Source: Xanthomonas arboricola pv. populi (GTDB lineage: Bacteria > Pseudomonadota > Gammaproteobacteria > Xanthomonadales > Xanthomonadaceae). From it: DNA of 64,000 nucleotides. Position 1 is the stretch's first letter. Each line of letters begins with the position of its first letter. Below the pieces are notes generated by a model. The model made no database searches and had not been told where the DNA came from. It saw only the letters and a program-made list of their open reading frames with translations. A program made the position numbers and the translations under genes. Shown in pieces: positions 1-6,665 of this stretch. Location: the NCBI RefSeq assembly GCF_002939945.1, contig NZ_MDEB01000001.1, forward strand, positions 310,001-374,000, given 5' to 3'.

Positions 1-255
1 GGCAGCGCCGCCGAAGGCCTCCAGCACGCCCTCTATAACATCGAGAGAGCGCGAGAACTCCTGACCGTAGTAACGGTCGTGCCCAATTCGGATAACTTTT
101 ACGGCGACGAGCCGTTCGACAGGACTTTGATTTTCGGGAAGAAGGCGTTTTATGACCTTATGGACGAAGCACTCAAGGGACTTATTAGGAGCCAAAACGA
201 GATCGAGGCGCTGTTCCGCCACCCGAGCAGTCCACTCGCTCCCCCGAAACAGTGA
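1..255 (+). CDS. Hypothetical prophage protein, 5' end missing
   Basis: An open frame enters from the left edge in frame 1 and stops at 253-255, giving 84 residues without a start. The end of the protein is helical and charged, then Pro-rich (residues 74-83). Its base composition is visibly less GC-rich than the leftward genes next to it, and it is convergent with the DUF1367 gene, 5 bp away. That placement and composition suit a separately acquired accessory gene. I do not recognise the family, and the missing N-terminus limits any call. Confidence 0.5.
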   Translation, partial: GSAAEGLQHALYNIERARELLTVVTVVPNSDNFYGDEPFDRTLIFGKKAFYDLMDEALKGLIRSQNEIEALFRHPSSPLAPPKQ

Positions 256-260
256 GGTCT

Positions 261-893
261 TCATGCAGCGATGCCTCTCTGCACGGACTTCCCCTGCGCC
301 ATCATCCAGAACTCGGCCAGCACATCGTCGATCAGCACGTGGGCGTAGGCGCTGCCGATGTGGCCAGTAATGCCCTCGAACAGCCGCCGGAACTCGTCCT
401 CATCCATCGAATCGAACGCCAGCGACCGCGCGACGGTGACGGGGATCGTTTCGATCCTCGGCAGGACTTCACGCAGCAGCTTCGCGGCACCAGGACCGAA
501 GGCCGCATCTGACGCTGCCAGCACCGCGGCTACGACCGGCGTGGCGTCCATGTCGATCTGCTCGCAGCAGACGTTCGCCTCACGCTGCAGCTGCTTGATC
601 GCCTCGTGGCTGTCCAGGTTCTCCCAGCCCTCGACGTTTTCGACCATCAGCTGGCCGATCTTGTGCAGCAACCGGTGGCGCCAGGCGTCGCGCGGCGCCT
701 TGATTTCCAGCCGCACCTCTTGGCCGCGCCGGTAGCCGCGCTGCTTCATCAGCTCGCGGTCGACTGGATGCTCGGCGAGCATGGCCAGCCGCTCCTCGCC
801 GGTGTCCATCACCACCACGCGCTCGATCAGCGCATAGATCGGACGTGATGCGCGCTTGGCGCGGATCTTCTTTGCTGCAGCAGTCATGGTCAT
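261..893 (-). CDS. DUF1367 family phage protein
   Basis: 210 residues. The central and C-terminal pattern matches the DUF1367 phage family as I know it: a basic segment with RLEIKAPRDAWRHR near residue 60-75, a helical middle, then SLAFDSMDEDEFRRLFEG near 165-182. DUF1367 genes usually lie in the late part of the early leftward operon (nin-like region) of lambdoid phages; their function is not established. Its ATG overlaps the stop of the helicase gene by 4 nt (ATGA at 890-893), so it is translationally coupled as the last visible gene of the leftward replication operon. Confidence 0.7.
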   Translation of the reverse strand: MTMTAAAKKIRAKRASRPIYALIERVVVMDTGEERLAMLAEHPVDRELMKQRGYRRGQEVRLEIKAPRDAWRHRLLHKIGQLMVENVEGWENLDSHEAIKQLQREANVCCEQIDMDATPVVAAVLAASDAAFGPGAAKLLREVLPRIETIPVTVARSLAFDSMDEDEFRRLFEGITGHIGSAYAHVLIDDVLAEFWMMAQGKSVQRGIAA

Positions 894-2419
894 GCGTCGA
901 CGTCCTGCCGCGGCGCGCGCGGAGTGAGATTGCGGAAGCCGCGCGGGCGCGGCGCGGGCTTGCGGTCGTCGCTTTCGATCGGCGCCGGCTCCCAGTACTC
1001 GGGCAGGTTCTGGAACTTGAAGCGCTCCGGCATGTAGAGCACGCGCACCTCGCCAGGCGGGCCACTGCGCTGCAGCGGAACCAGCAGCTCGGCGGTGCCC
1101 TTCCAGCGGCTGTCGCGGTGGTACACCTCGTCGCGGTAGATGAAGATCACCGCATCGGCGTCCTGCTCGATCGATCCGGAGTCACGCAGATCCGCAGGCT
1201 GCGGGCGTTTGTCGGGGCGGTCTTCCAGCTTGCGATTGAGCTGCGAGAGCAGCAGCACCGGCACGCCCAGCTCACCGGCCAGCAGCTTCAGGCCGCGGCT
1301 GATATCGCCGACCCCGTTGGCGCGGTTGTCGCCCTGGATCTCCATCAGCTGCAGGTAGTCGATGACGATCAGGCCCAGCGGCTTACGGGCGTGCTGCCGG
1401 CGTGCCTGTGAGCTGACGTGCTCGACGCGAGCGCGGCGCGGCCGGCTGACGAAGATGTCCGCCGCGCGCAGCTTGCTCATCGCGCTGGTGACGTTCGTCC
1501 AGTCCACGTCGTCCAGGTCGCCTGAGCGGATCCGGTTGCCATCAATGCCGCCGACCGACGCCAGCATGCGGTCGCCCAGCTCCTCGGCTTGCATCTCGAA
1601 GCTGAAGACCGCGACCGCTTTGCGCAGGTGCAGCGCGACGTGCTCGGCGATGTTCTGCGCCAGCGTGGTCTTGCCCATCTTCGGGCGCGCCGCCAGAACG
1701 TACAGGCCGCCCGGCTTCAGGCCACCCAGCAGGTCATCCAGGTCGTCGATGCCGGTGGTGATGCCGTGGATACCGCCGCCGTCGCGGGAGCGCTCGCCCA
1801 GGCGCTCGAACACGCGATCCATCACTGGAGCGACCGCTTCCAGCTCGCACGGCTGGCTGTCCATGAGCGAGCCGATGCGCGACTGGGCGGCGCCGATCAG
1901 CTCGATGCTGCTCTGCCCCTCCGAGTTGTAGCCTGCGTTGGCGATGTCGGTGCCGACCTGGATCAGCCGGCGAAGCCGCGCCTTGTCCGCCACGATCTCC
2001 GCATAGGCGCGGATGTTGGCCGCCGACGGCGTGGTACTGGCCAGCTCGATCAGGTAGGCGCCATCGGCCACCTGCTCCAGCAGCCCCTGCGCTTTGAACC
2101 AGTCGCCCATGGTCACCATGTCGAAGGGCCGGCGCGGGTTCGCTGTCGCCATCTCGCGGATGGCGCGGAAGATCAGCACATGGTCGCGGCGGTAGAAGTC
2201 GCCCTCCTCCACCAGGTCGGCGATGTCGTCCCATGCGCGGTTGACCAGCATCAGACCACCGAGCACAGCCTGCTCGGCTTCCACGCTGTGCGGCGGCATG
2301 CGCAGTGCCTCCGAAGGCCGGTCGTGCCACATAGACGCGCTCTCGGCGCGCTCGGCGTCCAGCTGGTCGAGAAATTGCGACTCGTCGGCGTGGTGGTCGT
2401 AGTCGTAGATCGTGCTCAT
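890..2419 (-). CDS. Phage replicative DNA helicase, DnaB type
   Basis: 509 residues. After a 40-residue acidic leader come the DnaB N-terminal domain (about 43-145), then the RecA-like domain with Walker A ARPKMGKTT at 244-252 and Walker B LGLIVIDYLQLM near 355-366. A basic, Pro-rich tail follows. DnaB helicases are hexameric 5'-3' fork helicases loaded by an initiator; here the upstream O-like gene (4-nt overlap) is the likely loader or initiator. Several blocks (such as DGAYLIELASTTPSAANI) are nearly identical to the host DnaB encoded at 35298-36725, so the phage copy probably derives from a bacterial dnaB. It lets the phage replicate without borrowing host DnaB. Confidence 0.93.
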   Translation of the reverse strand: MSTIYDYDHHADESQFLDQLDAERAESASMWHDRPSEALRMPPHSVEAEQAVLGGLMLVNRAWDDIADLVEEGDFYRRDHVLIFRAIREMATANPRRPFDMVTMGDWFKAQGLLEQVADGAYLIELASTTPSAANIRAYAEIVADKARLRRLIQVGTDIANAGYNSEGQSSIELIGAAQSRIGSLMDSQPCELEAVAPVMDRVFERLGERSRDGGGIHGITTGIDDLDDLLGGLKPGGLYVLAARPKMGKTTLAQNIAEHVALHLRKAVAVFSFEMQAEELGDRMLASVGGIDGNRIRSGDLDDVDWTNVTSAMSKLRAADIFVSRPRRARVEHVSSQARRQHARKPLGLIVIDYLQLMEIQGDNRANGVGDISRGLKLLAGELGVPVLLLSQLNRKLEDRPDKRPQPADLRDSGSIEQDADAVIFIYRDEVYHRDSRWKGTAELLVPLQRSGPPGEVRVLYMPERFKFQNLPEYWEPAPIESDDRKPAPRPRGFRNLTPRAPRQDVDA

Positions 2420-3288
2420 GCGGCGTTCTCCGTCATTGCTCGATCGAACAGCTTCGCGATGACGTTCTCGCGCAGCAGGTACTCGAAGTCGGGCTTCCAG
2501 TTTTCATGGCCGGCACCGCCAGGCTTGCGGCCGGAATGGAACTCGTCGTCAGCGGCGGTCTCGAACAGCGCCGTCCAGAATTCGGCCGTGACGCGCTCGT
2601 TGCCGTAGAGCTGATGGCAGATGGCCCGGACGGTCGGCAGGGCCTTCTCGACCGCCTTGAGCCGCGGCTTGTTCAGCACGGTGCATGCGGTCAGTTCGCC
2701 GTTGGGCTTGGCCAGCAGGCGGTTGTAGGCGGCCTGTGCTTCCTCGGCGATCTGCTGGATCCGCTGGGCTTTGCGTTTGCTCAGGTCTGCAGGTGGGGGA
2801 CCAGGCGGGGTCAGCGTCAACGACGCGGACGAATCCGAGCGAAGCGAGGATGTTTCCTCTTCCCTTCCCTGTTCCTTTCCCTTCCCTGTTCCTTTCCTTT
2901 CAGGTGGTGAGGACTCACTGAGTTGTGCGTGAGTCGTAACTGAGGACTCCCACACAACCTGCATCGCCTTGATTTTACTGGGTGTTGGCCTGTTGACCCG
3001 CTGGTGCTCATCGAATTTCACGACGCGGCCATAGCGCTTCCCGTCTTCGCCGACGCCGAGCTCGATGAAGCCGACTTTTGCCAACGATTGGAGGCTGTCG
3101 TGAGTACTCACTGAGGACTCACGGAGCGGTAAGCACTCGGCTTTAACCAGTGCCGGGTTGGCGTTGAAGTAGCCCTCGTCATCCGCGTGGTTGAGCAACG
3201 CGGCGGCAAGCATGTGTGTGATCTCTGGCAGTGCGCTCAGATCCTCGTGCTTCCAGAATTCGGGCTTGATGGTGCGGATTCTGGCCAT
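2416..3288 (-). CDS. Phage replication initiator, O-like
   Basis: 290 residues from the ATG at 3288, chosen because MARIRTIKPEFW is the usual N-terminus of this family and the start overlaps the upstream stop by one base (TGATG). Residues 1-100 look like a winged-helix DNA-binding domain. A charged, low-complexity linker (about 133-150, rich in K, G, E) is encoded by a homopurine tract, followed by a helical C-terminal domain likely to contact DnaB. As in lambda O, direct and inverted repeats lie inside the gene (2862-3120) and may be the origin to which the protein binds. An extended start 60 bp upstream is possible but would overlap the neighbour. Confidence 0.8.
   Translation of the reverse strand: MARIRTIKPEFWKHEDLSALPEITHMLAAALLNHADDEGYFNANPALVKAECLPLRESSVSTHDSLQSLAKVGFIELGVGEDGKRYGRVVKFDEHQRVNRPTPSKIKAMQVVWESSVTTHAQLSESSPPERKGTGKGKEQGREEETSSLRSDSSASLTLTPPGPPPADLSKRKAQRIQQIAEEAQAAYNRLLAKPNGELTACTVLNKPRLKAVEKALPTVRAICHQLYGNERVTAEFWTALFETAADDEFHSGRKPGGAGHENWKPDFEYLLRENVIAKLFDRAMTENAA
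2862..3120. repeat. Candidate phage replication origin repeats inside the O-like gene
   Basis: TGAGGACTC occurs at 2908-2916, 2941-2949 and 3112-3120. The last copy is joined to the perfect 12-bp palindrome GTGAGTACTCAC (3100-3111), and the first lies in the near-palindrome GTGAGGACTCAC (2907-2918). Just beside them is an 18-bp pyrimidine-rich direct repeat, CCCTTCCCTGTTCCTTTC, at 2862-2879 and 2879-2896. Iterons plus a strand-biased tract inside an initiator gene is the layout of the lambda origin. Function is inferred; the repeats could partly reflect repetitive coding (ESSVSTH / ESSVTTH). Confidence 0.45.
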
Positions 3289-3479
3289 CAGACAATCCCG
3301 CCCGCCCGCTCCAAGCGCTTTACCTGACGGTCGCTGCGGCCCTCGCACTCGCGCTTGAGGTCCAGCCAGTAGGCGCGTGCAAGGCCCTTCTTGCCGGCCC
3401 CCTGCGCACGCCGCAGCAGCTCGGCCAAGCGGCGAATGCGGCGCTCCCGGCGCCAGTCTTCGAGCAACTGCAGGATCAT
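3288..3479 (-). CDS. Small basic prophage protein, unknown
   Basis: 63 residues from the ATG at 3479 to a TGA that overlaps the O-like start by one base. Strongly basic and helical (many Arg/Lys, no membrane segment), with a WRRERRIRRLAELLRR stretch at residues 9-24. Its start overlaps the stop of the CII-like gene by 4 nt (3476-3479). The coupling on both sides is the main reason to call it a gene. Such a peptide could bind nucleic acid, but I recognise no family. Confidence 0.6.
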   Translation of the reverse strand: MILQLLEDWRRERRIRRLAELLRRAQGAGKKGLARAYWLDLKRECEGRSDRQVKRLERAGGIV

Positions 3480-3955
3480 GCTGCGGCCCTCGTGACCTTG
3501 GCCTCGGCGAACGCGGCCTGCGCCATCTGTCCGAAGATCGCCTGCAGCTGGCCGCACAGCGTTGCCAGTGCCTTCGCCTCGTTGAGCGTGAGCACCTGGT
3601 CTGCGTACGAATCGGCGATGAGCTTGCAGAGCTTGCCCTTCAGCTCGCCGGCATCCAGCAGCGATTCGACAACGCCGCCGGCCAGCGTCACGTCGGCGCG
3701 CTGGACGATGAAGTCGTGCTCGGCGGCGAGCGCGTGCAGGATCCGAAAGTCGCCGCTTAGCCCCATGATCTCGCTGGCTTCGGCCAGGGTCAGGTGGTGC
3801 GTGCGCGTGTTCGGGTTGACCTTGCTGCGGAGGACGGCCGCAGACATCTGCTTCTCCTCGCCCTTGTCGTTGATCGAGATCAGACGAGTAGCCAGGGCAA
3901 GGCTGCCGCCGGGATAGTCTTTGACGGTCTTGTGTGCTGCATCGGAGATGTTCAT
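3476..3955 (-). CDS. Phage regulatory protein CII (CP76-like)
   Basis: 159 residues from the ATG at 3955. The N-terminal half matches the Phage_CP76 / CII pattern: HKTVKDYPGGSLALATRL, then VLRSKVNPNTRTHHLTLAEA and SGDFRILHALAAEHDF, which form the helical DNA-binding region. The C-terminal half is helical and probably oligomerises. By family, such proteins regulate the lysis-lysogeny decision by activating promoters for repressor and integrase. It is preceded by a 615-nt region after the Cro-like gene that also holds oppositely oriented small genes, so it may have its own promoter. Confidence 0.75.
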   Translation of the reverse strand: MNISDAAHKTVKDYPGGSLALATRLISINDKGEEKQMSAAVLRSKVNPNTRTHHLTLAEASEIMGLSGDFRILHALAAEHDFIVQRADVTLAGGVVESLLDAGELKGKLCKLIADSYADQVLTLNEAKALATLCGQLQAIFGQMAQAAFAEAKVTRAAA

Positions 3956-4009
3956 TGGCGGGATACCTGAACGGGGATCGTGAAGGGACAATCCGCCACG
4001 CTTTGCGCC

Positions 4010-4150
4010 ATGGACGCACTGCAACGACGGATCAAATCAGCGAGAAGAAGGGCCCCAAACGTCACGACGATCGTGCGTGTGGGAGGCAACGTGTTTGGGC
4101 TGCGGTGGGTCGACGGCCGCATGCTGGTGAAGCTGTTACGGAAGGGCTGA
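4010..4150 (+). CDS. Possible 46-residue small protein
   Basis: An ATG at 4010 opens 46 codons to TGA at 4148-4150. The product is basic at the N-terminus (LQRRIKSARRRAP), then beta-like (VTTIVRVGGNVFGLRWVDG). It faces away from the CII-like gene 54 bp away and precedes the 76-residue gene. There is no good Shine-Dalgarno sequence. The protein composition is plausible, but its length leaves it uncertain. Confidence 0.35.
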   Translation: MDALQRRIKSARRRAPNVTTIVRVGGNVFGLRWVDGRMLVKLLRKG

Positions 4151-4168
4151 GACATGGCCAAGGAAGGC

Positions 4169-4226
4169 GTCGCCCCCCTTGCGGTAGGCTGCTGTTTCCA
4201 CACGAACAGCCCGCAAGGAGGGCGAC
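4169..4226 (+). promoter_or_regulatory. Hairpin that buries the Shine-Dalgarno of the next gene
   Basis: GTCGCCCCCCTTGCGG (4169-4184) and CCGCAAGGAGGGCGAC (4211-4226) pair over 15 of 16 positions. Inside is a second stem, GCTGTT (4191-4196) with AACAGC (4205-4210), closing an 8-nt loop. The 3' arm ends at the base before the ATG at 4227 and contains the AAGGAGG at 4215-4221. No U-tract follows, so it is not a terminator. Read as RNA, it would hide the ribosome-binding site and suggests structure-controlled translation. Confidence 0.65.
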
Positions 4227-4457
4227 ATGAAGCAGGAAGACATCGAGGCACTTTCCACCGGCTTAGGCGGCCAGATTGGAAACGTGTGCCTGGGCAGCAT
4301 GACCCTTGTGCATGCGGTGATTCTGGCGCTCGCAGAGCAGCCAGGAATCGATGGTGCAAAGCTAGTCACGGACATCACAGATCTCCTAGAGACCGTGACG
4401 GAGGGGACGCAAGGCGCGATGGCAAAGACGTTGAGCACTTGGCTACAGAAACCCTGA
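4227..4457 (+). CDS. Small prophage protein, unknown, with structured leader
   Basis: 76 residues, ATG at 4227 with a near-ideal AAGGAGG six bases upstream, itself in the stem at 4169-4226. The protein is mildly acidic and helical, with a hydrophobic middle (SMTLVHAVILALAEQPG, residues 24-40) too weak for a clear membrane helix. It points rightward inside the space between the Cro-like and CII-like leftward genes, so it is antisense to their transcript and may be an independent accessory gene. Family not recognised. Confidence 0.65.
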   Translation: MKQEDIEALSTGLGGQIGNVCLGSMTLVHAVILALAEQPGIDGAKLVTDITDLLETVTEGTQGAMAKTLSTWLQKP

Positions 4458-4581
4458 TCTGCTGCTCAATACCTGCTGCCAAGCTGGCGCTCAGAAGTTG
4501 GGCGTCAGCTTTCTCGGCAGCAGTCGGCCGATTCAGCCAGTCGCGCAGCCGCACTCGCGGATTGAAGCGGTCAGGCAGCAT
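4375..4581 (-). CDS. Possible 68-residue protein coupled to the Cro-like gene
   Basis: The ATG at 4581 lies 11 bases inside the end of the Cro-like gene, a common coupling in this prophage. The first 43 residues (DRFNPRVRLRDWLNRP, then an Ala/Leu amphipathic helix) look protein-like. The last 25 are antisense to the 76-residue plus-strand gene and are Ser/Pro/Arg-rich, like a shadow. It may be a real short leftward gene or chance; no family is recognised. Confidence 0.35.
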   Translation of the reverse strand: MLPDRFNPRVRLRDWLNRPTAAEKADAQLLSASLAAGIEQQIRVSVAKCSTSLPSRLASPPSRSLGDL

Positions 4582-4825
4582 CGGCCACCTCCCCTGCGGG
4601 GTTGGCCGGGTGCGGGCCGAAGACGTCCGGGCGAAGGTCGTGGCGCGAGACGCCGGTGGCCGCTTCGATCTTCATCACGAACTCGGCAGGCACCGCGTGG
4701 CCTCGATTGATCCAAGCCCAGACATGGCCCTGTTTCACGGCGCGCAAGTCTGTCGAAAGGAGTCGGGCCAGGGCGCTTTGTCCGCCGGCTGCTTCTACTG
4801 CTCGCTCTAAGGGGGTCGTGTCCAT
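4571..4825 (-). CDS. Cro/YdaS-type DNA-binding regulator
   Basis: 84 residues from the ATG at 4825. The sequence LERAVEAAGGQSALARLL then VKQGHVWAWINRG, VPAEFVMKIEAATGVSRHDLRPDVF is the YdaS/Cro-like helix-turn-helix pattern, covering almost the whole protein. A short acidic tail follows. It diverges from the CI-like gene across three operators, so it should act as the lytic-side repressor (Cro role) and head the leftward replication operon. A promoter with -35 at 4854-4859 and -10 at 4832-4837 fits. YdaS proteins are sometimes annotated as antitoxins; no partner toxin is next to it. Confidence 0.82.
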   Translation of the reverse strand: MDTTPLERAVEAAGGQSALARLLSTDLRAVKQGHVWAWINRGHAVPAEFVMKIEAATGVSRHDLRPDVFGPHPANPAGEVADAA

Positions 4826-4831
4826 GCGCCC

Positions 4832-4859
4832 AGAATACAACCCTGGTTGTATTAGTCAA
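4832..4859 (-). promoter_or_regulatory. Leftward early promoter (PR-like)
   Basis: On the minus strand TTGACT (4859-4854) and TATTCT (4837-4832) are separated by 16 bases, and operator O1 fills the spacer. The -10 lies just before the Cro-like start at 4825, so the leader is very short. Repressor bound at O1 would block this promoter directly. Confidence 0.6.
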
Positions 4860-4895
4860 CAACCAATGTTGTTTGCCGGCTACAACGCCTGTTGT
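4837..4895. promoter_or_regulatory. Three tandem repressor operators (O1-O3)
   Basis: Three 14-bp palindromes: ACAACCCTGGTTGT (4837-4850, flanks extend the arms to 4834-4853), ACAACCAATGTTGT (4859-4872) and ACAACGCCTGTTGT (4882-4895). Centres are 22 and 23 bp apart, about two helical turns, so bound dimers can touch. They occupy the space between the divergent Cro-like and CI-like genes, like lambda OR1-OR3. The consensus is ACAACyNNrGTTGT. Confidence 0.85.
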
Positions 4896-4907
4896 CACGC
4901 TTCCCCA

Positions 4908-5360
4908 ATGGAAATCCGTGATCGCCTCGCCCAAGCCATGCGCCACTCAGGCCTTACCCAGGACTCGCTGGCAAAGCGCGTTGGCGTAAGTCAGCAGGCC
5001 ATTCAGAAGCTTTTATCCGGCACATCGAAGACATCTCGAAAGCTGACTGAGATTGCACTTGCATGCGGCGTCAGGCCGGAATGGCTTGCAACAGAGGAAG
5101 GCCCCATGTCCATCGAGGGCTTGCGTGCGACCGAGTCTCAATCTGCGGGATCCATCCGAGAGATCATGGCCGCAGCGGTCACCATTGCCCGCTTGGTCCA
5201 GGATCGGACGACCGAACGCATCGAGGGGGAGCGCTATATCGCTCTCCTCACCGAAGCCGGGGCTGCCGTTCAACGTTATGGCGTGGAGCAAATCATGAAT
5301 GGCTCAGCGCTTGACCAAGCAGCAACTGAGGTGGCCGTCGAGCTTCGTTCGATTAAGTGA
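4908..5360 (+). CDS. CI-like prophage repressor, short form
   Basis: 150 residues from the ATG at 4908, the first ATG after the operators; a frame-matched ATG at 4866 would overlap O2 and is unlikely. Residues 1-65 are an HTH_3 domain (LAQAMRHSGLTQDSLAKRVGVSQ then QKLLSG), ending in PEWLATEEGP as in many CI-type repressors. The rest is a helical tail of about 85 residues. The S24/LexA-like autoproteolytic domain of classical CI proteins (usually 200-240 residues) is absent, so RecA-stimulated self-cleavage is not expected. It should bind O1-O5 and keep lysogeny. It starts a three-gene operon with the two genes downstream. Confidence 0.85.
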   Translation: MEIRDRLAQAMRHSGLTQDSLAKRVGVSQQAIQKLLSGTSKTSRKLTEIALACGVRPEWLATEEGPMSIEGLRATESQSAGSIREIMAAAVTIARLVQDRTTERIEGERYIALLTEAGAAVQRYGVEQIMNGSALDQAATEVAVELRSIK

Positions 5361-5369
5361 GGTATATGG

Positions 5370-5741
5370 ATGGCGATAAGCAGGGCGCAGTTGGAAATCA
5401 TGGCGAGGCAGGTAGCAGCGAACATGGGGATCACAAGCACGCTCACCGGCCCCAGGCATTTAGCGGTGGCCAGTAGCGAGGGATCTAACGCCTACAAGGG
5501 TATGAACGCTTTGCAGCGGGATGTCCTGTACACCCGGATCAACGATCTCGGCACGATGTACTGGCTGAAGTGGCTGATTCGTCAAGAAACGATCCATGTG
5601 AATGGGATCATTGAATGCCTTTCAGATGACGAGCTCACCGAGCTATTGACCAAAATGGAACGTGGCAGAGAGTGCCGTGTCGAGGGAATAGCGTTCGATG
5701 AAGCTGGCCTTGTGAGAGATACAACAGAGGACTTCCTGTGA
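5370..5741 (+). CDS. Hypothetical protein in the repressor operon
   Basis: 123 residues, ATG at 5370 with GAGG 8 bases upstream, 9 bp after the repressor stop. No signal peptide or membrane segment. It has a Trp/Leu-rich central helix ([10 protein letters not shown], residues 62-71) and an acidic C-terminus. Sharing the repressor transcript means it should be expressed in the lysogen, which is typical of lysogenic-conversion or exclusion genes. I do not recognise the family. Confidence 0.65.
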   Translation: MAISRAQLEIMARQVAANMGITSTLTGPRHLAVASSEGSNAYKGMNALQRDVLYTRINDLGTMYWLKWLIRQETIHVNGIIECLSDDELTELLTKMERGRECRVEGIAFDEAGLVRDTTEDFL

Positions 5742-6145
5742 CCCGATCGCCGCTCAGATTCTTGCCGAAACCACTGGTTACTCTTTGCTTGGCAGCTGCA
5801 TTTGCATCGTGTTCGACAACCTCTGTTGACGACATGCGAGCAGCGCCGGCAGATGCAACCTATACGTCCGCCAAGCCTCCAGCAGCACTAAGCGAATGCG
5901 TCGTCGCAGCGTTTAACGACAACGCGCGTGGCTTCGAGGCCATTCAATTCGATGGCGCCAAGGCCTACGCCAATGGGCCGCGTTACACGGTGGCGGCTTT
6001 GACGAATTACCCGACCTATATCTTGGACATCACGCCGTCTAAAGCTGGCGGGAGCGTCATCGAAGAGCGCACGACGTTGCGCGCGGGATTTGCAGTCAAA
6101 GGATATCTGCCGCGCTTTAGAGCCCTCACATCGGGCTGTCTGTAA
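5738..6145 (+). CDS. Lipoprotein expressed with the repressor
   Basis: 135 residues; the start overlaps the previous stop (ATGA, 5738-5741). Residues 1-25 form a lipoprotein signal: basic n-region (RSPLRFLPK), hydrophobic core and the lipobox-like FASC with Cys25. The mature part is about 110 residues with two further Cys (54 and 134), which could form a disulfide. Co-transcription with the repressor and an envelope location suggest superinfection exclusion or another lysogenic-conversion role. That is inference from position only. Confidence 0.7.
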   Translation: MTRSPLRFLPKPLVTLCLAAAFASCSTTSVDDMRAAPADATYTSAKPPAALSECVVAAFNDNARGFEAIQFDGAKAYANGPRYTVAALTNYPTYILDITPSKAGGSVIEERTTLRAGFAVKGYLPRFRALTSGCL

Positions 6146-6152
6146 GGCTTAC

Positions 6153-6175
6153 GAGGGGGCTCGGCAGGCCCCCTC
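6153..6175. terminator. Hairpin after the repressor operon
   Basis: GAGGGGGC (6153-6160) and GCCCCCTC (6168-6175) form a perfect 8-bp GC stem with a 7-nt loop, 7 bp past the lipoprotein stop. What follows on the plus strand is A-rich (AAAAAATTTG), not a T-run, so it is not a standard intrinsic terminator. It may still end transcription or protect the 3' end of the repressor mRNA. Confidence 0.4.
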
Positions 6176-6194
6176 AAAAAATTTGTCCTGACTA

Positions 6195-6236
6195 ACAACT
6201 TTAGTTGTTGCAAATGTACAACTTTGGTTGTATCGT
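6195..6236 (+). promoter_or_regulatory. Distal operator pair (O4, O5) and rightward promoter
   Basis: ACAACTTTAGTTGT (6195-6208) and ACAACTTTGGTTGT (6218-6231) are two more copies of the immunity operator, again 23 bp apart. A candidate promoter TTGCAA (6208-6213), 17-bp spacer, TATCGT (6231-6236) has O5 in its spacer. It faces the operon that starts at 6294. The same repressor should therefore silence the recombination/methylation operon from here, as lambda CI does at OL. Confidence 0.75.
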
Positions 6237-6293
6237 CTCCCCATCGCAACGAACAACCCGGATCCCGCCGGGGACGTGCGACGGAGAACGTAG

Positions 6294-6665
6294 ATGTCCC
6301 GCACCCGCTGCCACCCGTACCACCCGCAATGCGGCTGCGCGACCTGCAGCCGGCATGAGCTGTCCGACGAGCGCGCCGACGTTCTGGCGCTCGCACTGCA
6401 CCGCGATGGCGGCGTTCTGAGTGAGGCGCTGGGCGAGCTGACGACCGAGCAGCTGGCGCTGATCGCCTGCCACCTGGCCCAAGGCAACGACGAGGGCGCT
6501 GCCGAGATCCTGCGCGCCGCATCCACCGACTATCTGTCGCAGCTGATCACCGGCCGCATGGACGACGTGGACTGCTCGCGCATCGAGGCGGTGCAGCACT
6601 ACCTGACGGTGTACGAAGCCAAGCCGGCGCCGGTCGCAGTGATGCCGTGGCGGGTGGCGGCATGA
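6294..6665 (+). CDS. Hypothetical protein, Cys/His-rich N-terminus
   Basis: 123 residues, first gene after the distal operators, with GGAG upstream of the ATG. The N-terminus has CHPYHPQCGCATC (residues 6-18), a possible small zinc site; the rest is helical, acidic and Leu-rich, ending in a short basic tail. It is translated with the next gene through an ATGA overlap (6662-6665). Family not recognised. The position at the start of the early rightward operon is where phages often keep anti-defence or host-takeover genes. Confidence 0.65.
   Translation: MSRTRCHPYHPQCGCATCSRHELSDERADVLALALHRDGGVLSEALGELTTEQLALIACHLAQGNDEGAAEILRAASTDYLSQLITGRMDDVDCSRIEAVQHYLTVYEAKPAPVAVMPWRVAA

Noticed and set aside
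4866-4907. Upstream ATG for the CI-like repressor
   Set aside because: It would place the coding sequence over operators O2 and O3, and the added residues are not part of the helix-turn-helix family.
6153-6175. Standard rho-independent terminator after the repressor operon
   Set aside because: The stem is perfect, but an A-run instead of a T-run follows, so I kept it only as a low-confidence hairpin.
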